From contig OX030968.1 of the NCBI GenBank assembly GCA_943735955.1, positions 5,230,021 to 5,294,020 on the forward strand: DNA of 64,000 nucleotides, in the 5' to 3' direction. Shown in pieces: positions 57,913 through 64,000 of the stretch (its first letter is position 1; the number at the start of each line of letters is the position of its first letter). The stretch comes from Piscicola geometra. Lineage: Eukaryota; Annelida; Clitellata; Hirudinida; Piscicolidae. Below the pieces are notes generated by a model. The model did no database searches, was not told the DNA's origin, and saw nothing but the letters and a program-made list of their open reading frames with translations. Position numbers and translations under genes: made by a program.

Positions 57913-58906
57913 TCAGACAAGTTTTTCCTTTTTCTCTGCAGCAACAAGTCCTAATTCTTTACCAGTCATGGCGGGTGCACCATCAGTAGTAACACTACAG
58001 AGCTTTGGCCACTGAACATTAAGGTTTTCAAGAACAGATTTCACTCTTACAAAAATATCTGCACCAGTCGTACGTCCACGTAGTGAGGCCATTCGTGCTA
58101 ATTCCTGAGTTAATTTACAGTTCTCATCCACCGCACGAACAAAAACCAAAAGCTGTGCTGTGTCAACGTTATCCGCGCTCTCATCTAAGGCAATTGAAAA
58201 ATACTTGCAAATGGCAAGCTTGTCACGCAAACGTCGTTGGATAAATCAACCACCCGGCGCTGGAAAGTCATCTGTGACAATGGCACTTTGTTGAACAGGT
58301 CTGTTTTCTCAGAACAGACTTCTTTGCAAATGGCTTGCATGCAGTTTTTGACGAAATCACCATCAGTAAATGGTCGAGACGATCGCGCAATAATCTGTGC
58401 TACGGTACAACCGGCACGAACAAAAGTCTTATTTTCATTAACTTTTTTTGTAAAAATATTTTGCTCAGATGACAATCTTTTAACAAGTAGACCAATTATA
58501 ATTTTTCTAGCTTCGTCTTTCCCATCATCAAACGTAGCAGCGTGTTTGGTTTCATAATGTATTTTGCAATTGTAGTCCTTCATTACAGTTACGGACTTGC
58601 GACAAATTAGCTGTTCCGTTGAAATGCTGCATAAATTTTTTTTTGTCTATTCTTTATTAAACTGATGATTTTCTTCTTCAATTTTACGCTTTGACATTCT
58701 TACTAAATTAAAACAACTAGCGTGCCAACTCAATTATCGCTCGTTGTTGTTGTTTCAATCGTTTTATATTATGGATGTGCAAACAGTACTATTAAAAAGA
58801 GATGCGCGGGTGTATCGATTTAAAATTCTGTTAGGGCCGCAAATAGCCAAAATGGACTAGTACGCGCGCATCAAACGGACCGGTGGGCCGCGGGTTGTGC
58901 ACCTCT
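57913..58906 (-). pseudogene. hAT transposon 5' half with terminus and transposase N-terminus
   Basis: On the minus strand the element begins at 58,906 with CAGAGGTGCACAACCCGCGG, a typical hAT/SPIN-type terminus. A BED-finger-like zone follows, degenerate but ending YNCKIHYETKH (about 58,572-58,540). Next come VAQIIARSSRPFTDGDFVKNC, a frameshift near 58,220, then YFSIALDESADNVDTAQLLV (about 58,200-58,140) and VTTDGAPAMTGKELGL. It stops there: the catalytic remainder and the other end are missing. The motifs match GTF2IRD2/ZBED-like hAT transposases. Confidence 0.8.
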
Positions 58907-58999
58907 GAATTACAGGCACAACGAGGCAAATAAAAGAAAGTTTTTAATGGTCTATAATATTCACAGCCTGACAGATGGAGGCCATGTTACAATGGTTCT

Positions 59000-59190
59000 G
59001 AAAACCATGGTTCTTATGCGCCAGGGGCGCCACTCCACACGACGTACACATCTCTCAAGGCATACGTCGCAAACACCGCAAGATATACACTTGGTATATG
59101 ATAGTTCATGGTTGCTTGTCAAGGATTCGAAATGGCAACCTTTGAGTTGCAAGTCTGACGTCTACCATTTAAGCCATCCTAGCTTCCCTT
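59000..59190 (-). mobile_element. tRNA-derived SINE, copy 2
   Basis: Shares with 21,160-21,340 the blocks GCGCCACTC, ACACGACGTAC, ATACACTTGGTATA and the tRNA-like head. On the minus strand an A-box-like TGGCTTAAATGGTAGACGTC and B-box-like ATTTCGAATCC are more degraded than in copy 1. Confidence 0.75.
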
Positions 59191-59444
59191 GACTGGAAGC
59201 TGCTCAAGATGAACTGGTTCCTAAGATGAAACGAGCTTATTTACAGTTATGCAATTTTATATTTATGCATTCGTCTTCTAAGCGCATTTTTATGTTGGTT
59301 TCGTTTCGGAAAACTGTCTCATTCAATTATAATATTTGAAAAACTGATTTCTAGAAGAATAGTTAAAAAGTTGGGAGATAATGTTTTGCTGGTTTTTCCT
59401 CAACATCCGAAAGAGTATAAGTTTTATTATGTGCAATTGTGTTG

Positions 59445-61460
59445 TTCGTCCGTCGAGTCGACGAGGACCACATTAAAGTCATTCAGGTGTGTGTGCGCAG
59501 ATGGCTGATGAGGCCAATCCTGGCACGGAAGGTTCGGGAACATGAGGGACATGGGATGAGTGGGACGTCTCCAGGAGGGTTGACAGTGCGGGCTTTTCGG
59601 ACTTGCCTTTTCTTTTCTGCGGCGTTGATCCTGCTTGCCTCACAGGTCATGGCACCTTTGTGAATGGAAGAGCGCCAGGTCGAACGATTTTTTGCAGCTT
59701 GTTCCCAAGTTTCTACATTGATGGAAAACGCTTTTAGTAAGGCTTTCAGAGTGTCTTTGAAGCGTTTCTTTTGCCCACCCTGAGACCGCTGTGCATGCAG
59801 AAGTTCACCATAGAAGAGTCTTTTTGGCAGTCTCTCGTCTGGCATTCGAACTACGTGATCTGCCCAGCGAAGCTGAGATTGCATTAGGAGAGTGAAAAGA
59901 CTGGGAAGACCTGCTATGGACAGTACCACTGTGTCTGGAGTTTTGTCCTGCCATTTTATGCCGATGATTTTTCTGAGGCTTGTTGTGTGAAAGTGATTCA
60001 TCTTCCTAGCATGGCGTTGATACACAGTCCACGTTTCACATGCATATAGCAGTGTGGGGAGCACGACAGTCCTGTATACTTTCAGTTTGGTCTTGGTGAT
60101 GATGCCTCTTGTTCCAGACGTTGAGGTACAGCCTGCCAAAGGTGGAACTGGCTCTAGCAATCCTGACATTCACCTCGTCATCGATAGTGACACTCTGGGA
60201 TAGTGTACTGCCTAGGTAGGTGAAGCAGTCCACTGTGTTGAGCTTTTGTCCATTCAGCGTGGTGTAAGGCCCAACGTAGGGCTTTCCGGATGCTAGCTGA
60301 TGAAGGACTTCAGTCTTCTTTGTGCTGATCGTCAGACCAAAGTTTGTGCAAAAGCTAGGGAACAAGTTAACGCTGCGTTGCATGTCGGCTTCTGAGACAG
60401 CGTTGAGGGCACAGTCTTCAGCAAACAGCAGGTCTCTGATGATGTCTGTCGTAACTTTGGTTTTTGTCTGGAGCCTCCGAAGGTTGAACAGTTTGCCATC
60501 TGTGCGGTACTTTAGATTGACACCAACCACCTCATCTCTGAAAGCATCGGTCAGCATGGCTGAAAACATAAGGCTAAACAGACATGGTGCCAGGACGCAG
60601 CCTTGCTTGACCCCGTTGATGACTGGAAAAGGGTCAGATGATTCTCCACTGTTTTGGACTCTGGCCTGCATGCCATCGTGGAATTTTTTCACCAAGACGA
60701 TGAATTTCCTTGGACAACCGTACTTGACCATGATCTTCCATAGACCCTCTCTACTTACGGTGTCAAAAGCCTTGGTGAGGTCCACATATGTAAAAAAACA
60801 GATCAGAGTTTTGTTTCTGACACTTTTCTTGCAGCTGCTTGGCAGCAAAAACCATGTCGATGGTTCCACGTTTTTTACGGAAACCACACTGACTTTCAAA
60901 CAGGAGACCTTGGTCAAGGTGGGCTGTGAGGTGGTTTAGCAGGATTCTGGCAAATATCTTTCCTGCAATGAAAAGCAGTGATATGCCTCTGTGGTTGTCG
61001 CAGGCTTGTCTACTTCCTTTCCGCTTGTAGAGATGTATGATGGAAGCATCTTTAAATTCCTGCGGAATCGTCTCTTTTCCCCACATCAATAGGTACAACT
61101 GGTGAAGTCTTTCCGTTAGGGCTGGTCCCCCTTTTGTAGACTTCAGCTGGTATAGCGTCTGAACCAGGTGCTTTGCCACTGGAAAGAAGACGAATTGCTT
61201 CTTGGGTCTCGTGCAAGGTTGGAAGATCATCCAGTGCTCCGTTGGTGGGCACTTGGGGAAGACGATTGATGGCTTCAACGTTGATGTTGGAAGGACAATT
61301 GAGGACGTTGTCGAAGTGTTCGGCCCAAGATCTTCTCTTTGTCAGTAATGAAAGTGTAACCATCGGCGCTAAGAAGGGGATATAGGCCAGAAGACGTGGG
61401 GCCATAAACTTCTTTTAAGGCGTTATAAATTTTTTTGTGGTCGTTCTTGCTCGGATAAAT
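59445..61460 (-). mobile_element. LINE reverse transcriptase, multiply frameshifted
   Basis: Minus strand from about 61,460: KKIYNALKEVYGP linker, SGKAPGSDAIPAEVYK (about 61,185-61,140), FKDASIIHLYKRKGSRQACD and NHRGISLLFIAGKIFARILL (about 61,050-60,935), CGFRKKRGTIDMVFAAKQLQ, YVDLTKAFDTVSREGLWKIM (about 60,790-60,730), NGVKQGCVLAPCLFSLMFSA, FAEDCAL (about 60,435-60,410), FTYLGSTLSQ, LLYACETW (about 60,055-60,030) and a final CPSCSRTFRARIGLISHLRT zinc knuckle-like finger (about 59,560-59,495). At least three frameshifts. The catalytic FADD box reads FAED. Same broad clade as the 36.8 kb copy, but a more complete 3' end. Confidence 0.88.
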
Positions 61461-61516
61461 ATATATAGACTATATACAGTATAATAGACTATATAAAGTA
61501 TATTCCAAATAGACTA

Positions 61517-64000
61517 TAGAATCGACAAAATGTTAGTTCTTTGGACATCATTAATTCTTTTGCAAATGTTTGAACTAATTTAAGTTCTTTTAAATCGGCA
61601 AGAGTTTTGGGACAACTATCTGAACAAGGTGATTTCATTCCAACACCAACTCAACCTGCAATAAACAAGGCATCTGTTGGAGAGTCACAGGAAACACAGC
61701 AGAACTTTGAAGAAACTCATAAGAGGAAAATTGGGATCTGCACTTTGACAGTTAAAATTAACAAAAAAATTGTTTAAAAAATCAGCATCGGGAAATTCAT
61801 CTAGCAGCACTAACTCTTGGTGATGGAGGAGCATCAATAATATGGAATAACCGGAGTGTTAGAACAATAGCATTTGTGGGAAAGTATTGAAGTTATAATC
61901 TGTGATAGCACAAGTGTCAACACTGGAGTGAAAATGAAGTTGTTGATCTAATGCAAAAAAAAGTATGTTGTGAATGCTAATCTCGTTCCAGAAGCAGAAT
62001 TTATTTTTTCAGGTGGGTGGGTGTAGTGGCTAATAATTATGACAACAAAAATTAAAGTTTCATAACAATTTTTTTTGTTAACAATTAAAAATTATGCTTT
62101 AAAAATTCTTCAACAAATTAATATATTTTATAAGATTAAACATATGTATAGACCGAAGATATATATGAAAAAACGTCTGAAACATTTATTGTGATAAAAA
62201 CAATTTTTTCTCACAAAATTCAGCTTAAAATAGAACACAAAACCAAGATCACTTGGCAAGAGAACTTCGTTATCATTAATTTGTCATTTAAATAAAAGGA
62301 TATAATAGAATGTAATATTATTTTTGTTGTCAATGCCCCTTCACAAACGAAGCGGCAAACTCAAGATAGCAAGTGAACTGAGAAGGGAAAGTTTGAAGAA
62401 GCATTCACGACGTGCAAATCAGCGCGACGCCATGACGATGAAGGTGGCGCAAAGGCACCCAGTCACGAAAGCCTTTGCAGCGAAGAGTGGAGATGCTGCA
62501 TTGAGATTGTGGTCGTCATATTGGAGCATTCGGTCGTAGGTGAGGAGGTTTTCTGGGTCGAAGCTGTATTCAGGCTCCATGTGCAGAGTTGTCGGATGTT
62601 CAGTCATTTCTACGACTGCATTCAAGAATGAATGGGGCGTCAGATTCAATCAATCAATCAAATAAATTTATATAGCGCCTTTTAAATGACAATGAAACCT
62701 GAGCCTGGTTTATAGTGAAACACTGATGCCAAGCAATGCATGTGAGAGACAAAACCATTTCTTATTTAGGCTCAGCTCAACTCAAAGCGCTCACAACCAC
62801 TCGTCATGCCAGCGGGCCACACTCACCACAGAAGTACATCGAGGTGTCGCCGATCCACTTCCTGTTTTCCGAATAGGCAAGGCAGCACCTCCTGTCAGCC
62901 GCTTCCGACTCGGAAAAGTGCAGCCCGTAGTTGCAGCCGTTCCTGGCGATTCTTTCGGACTCGCACAAAAGCTGACAAAGCTTCAAGGTGCTTGCTGCTG
63001 GGTGAATACGGCAGTCTGCACTGCCTATACCGTACTGCATCTCAAACCTGCAGTCTGAAGGGAGTGGGTAAAGTGCATACTTTGAGATAGCGCACTTTAA
63101 AACGATGCTTTAAGAAGCATCTTCAAAAGTGTAACAATTCACGAACTACGTAGCCAACATCAATAAATGCTGATAATGATGTTTTGAAAAGGTCCATTTG
63201 TTTGCATTCGTTTGAATCGTTCGATGCTCATCAAAGCACGATGCAAAATGATTGATCGAGTAGAAGGGGAGAAAGAGACTGTCTCAAACTCACAGTTGCC
63301 GTAAGAGTACCTCTGGTAGTGATGCACGCCCATGCTATTGGGTATTCTATTGGCTGCCTGCGAAAACCAGCACGTCTTTTCATAATTTTCCTCTTCGAAA
63401 TCTATGACGATTTGGTGTGATATATGCAATTCATTCAAGAGTTTATTTTTCTTTGATATATATTATTCTTTAATGAAAGTAACAATCTTACATTGTGACA
63501 TTCTCTGACCTACAATTGACTGCACAAAAGCCGATATCATCGACAAACACCATAGTTAGTGCGCGTTATACATGGGTGCGTCTTTTGTATGCGTGCGCGT
63601 CATAGATGCGAATTTGCAGCTCTTATTGGAGGCTGCGTATATTTGATAAAAGTCTGAAAGAAAGAAGGTACCGATGCCTGTGCACTCTTCGCGTGAGAGG
63701 TTTCCGCACGCCTCAACGCACTGATCCAAATCAATGTTTTGATGCTGGAGGATCCTGAAGGGACTGTACGTGTCCCTGAACTCCACCCACGAGACAATCC
63801 ACTCACTACCACCTGGTGCAAATGCAATCAATCAAGGTTTATTGTTGAGATATAATTTACAATCTCTTCAACTTTAAGCAGGACTTTCACTCCATTGTAC
63901 AAAACTAACAAGTTCGCATGGTTCATAGCTATGGCTATGAAAAAATAGTCGTCTAAAAGAAATGCTAAGACTATTTAAGATGAAGTTACTTTAATTGTGA
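61517..64000. repeat. Segmental duplication of 32,068-34,560
   Basis: From ATAATAGAA/TCGACAAAATG to the window end, the sequence follows 32,068-34,560 base for base with scattered substitutions and small indels (offset about 29,430). It includes four PAN-gene exons, their introns and the decayed frame to their left. The copies are in the same orientation. The right junction is outside the window. Confidence 0.95.
62419..63812 (-). CDS. PAN/Apple-domain protein, second copy (3' exons, partial)
   Basis: Exons equivalent to 4-7 of the 33-40 kb gene: 63,812-63,672; 63,401-63,294; 63,054-62,827; 62,615-62,419. All reading frames, phase 1 junctions, splice dinucleotides and the stop codon are kept. 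Visible protein differences are few: His to Arg in the AD-C-IHPAA stretch of exon 6 and Ser to Pro before the hydrophobic tail. The remaining amino-acid differences in the wider frames fall in introns. Exon 3 and the signal-peptide exon would lie beyond 64,000, so it is cut by the window edge, not shown to be truncated. Role as for the first copy: extracellular PAN domain plus C-terminal anchor. A recent tandem paralogue is most likely; a haplotype duplication in assembly is the alternative. Confidence 0.8.

Overview
The window is metazoan genomic DNA. It has spliced genes with GT-AG introns, several families of retrotransposon and DNA-transposon remnants, tRNA-derived SINEs and a very heavy load of micro- and minisatellites. 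A basonuclin/disco-type zinc-finger gene and a nicotinic receptor subunit that resembles the protostome beta1-type (non-alpha) group suggest a protostome invertebrate, possibly a lophotrochozoan. This is inference from family resemblance; the species cannot be told from the sequence.

Three host genes can be reconstructed by joining exons with matching phases. (1) A + strand basonuclin/disco-like transcription factor (7,418-16,435, two exons, about 1,835 aa) has two conserved pairs of C2H2 fingers set in long Asp, Asn and Gln tracts. (2) A - strand nicotinic acetylcholine receptor subunit (29,783 down to 19,227) has 14 coding exons totalling 1,605 nt, giving 534 aa plus stop. It has a signal peptide, Cys-loop and four membrane segments but no vicinal cysteine pair in loop C. 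(3) A - strand secreted or membrane-anchored PAN/Apple protein (40,565 down to 32,988) has seven exons totalling 1,464 nt, giving 487 aa, and every intron is phase 1. A near-identical second copy of its 3' half lies at the right edge (62,419-63,812, running off the window) within a duplicated block of about 2.5 kb.

Layout: 1-7.4 kb, a LINE remnant then simple repeats. 7.4-16.4 kb, the zinc-finger gene. 16.4-19.2 kb, AT-rich DNA without a visible gene, ending in a C-rich minisatellite. 19.2-29.8 kb, the receptor gene, with purine/pyrimidine-asymmetric minisatellites in many introns, often right at splice junctions. 30-32 kb, paired CA and TG tracts and two small inverted-repeat elements. 32-40.6 kb, the PAN gene, whose 5 kb second intron has trapped a hAT remnant, a LINE and an 11-bp minisatellite. 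41-48 kb, a CR1-like LINE with an internal deletion and a nested retroposed insert, then degenerate arrays and a hAT tail. 48.7-53.9 kb, a 20-bp AT-rich satellite with a higher-order period of about 1.3 kb, followed by a composite satellite built from a module of about 177 bp in direct and inverted orientation. 54.6-61.5 kb, MULE, hAT, SINE and LINE remnants. 61.5-64 kb, the second PAN copy.

The three host genes show no functional link to each other. All mobile elements seen are broken by stops, frameshifts or deletions. Splice junctions are predicted from phase and consensus only; no transcript data were available.
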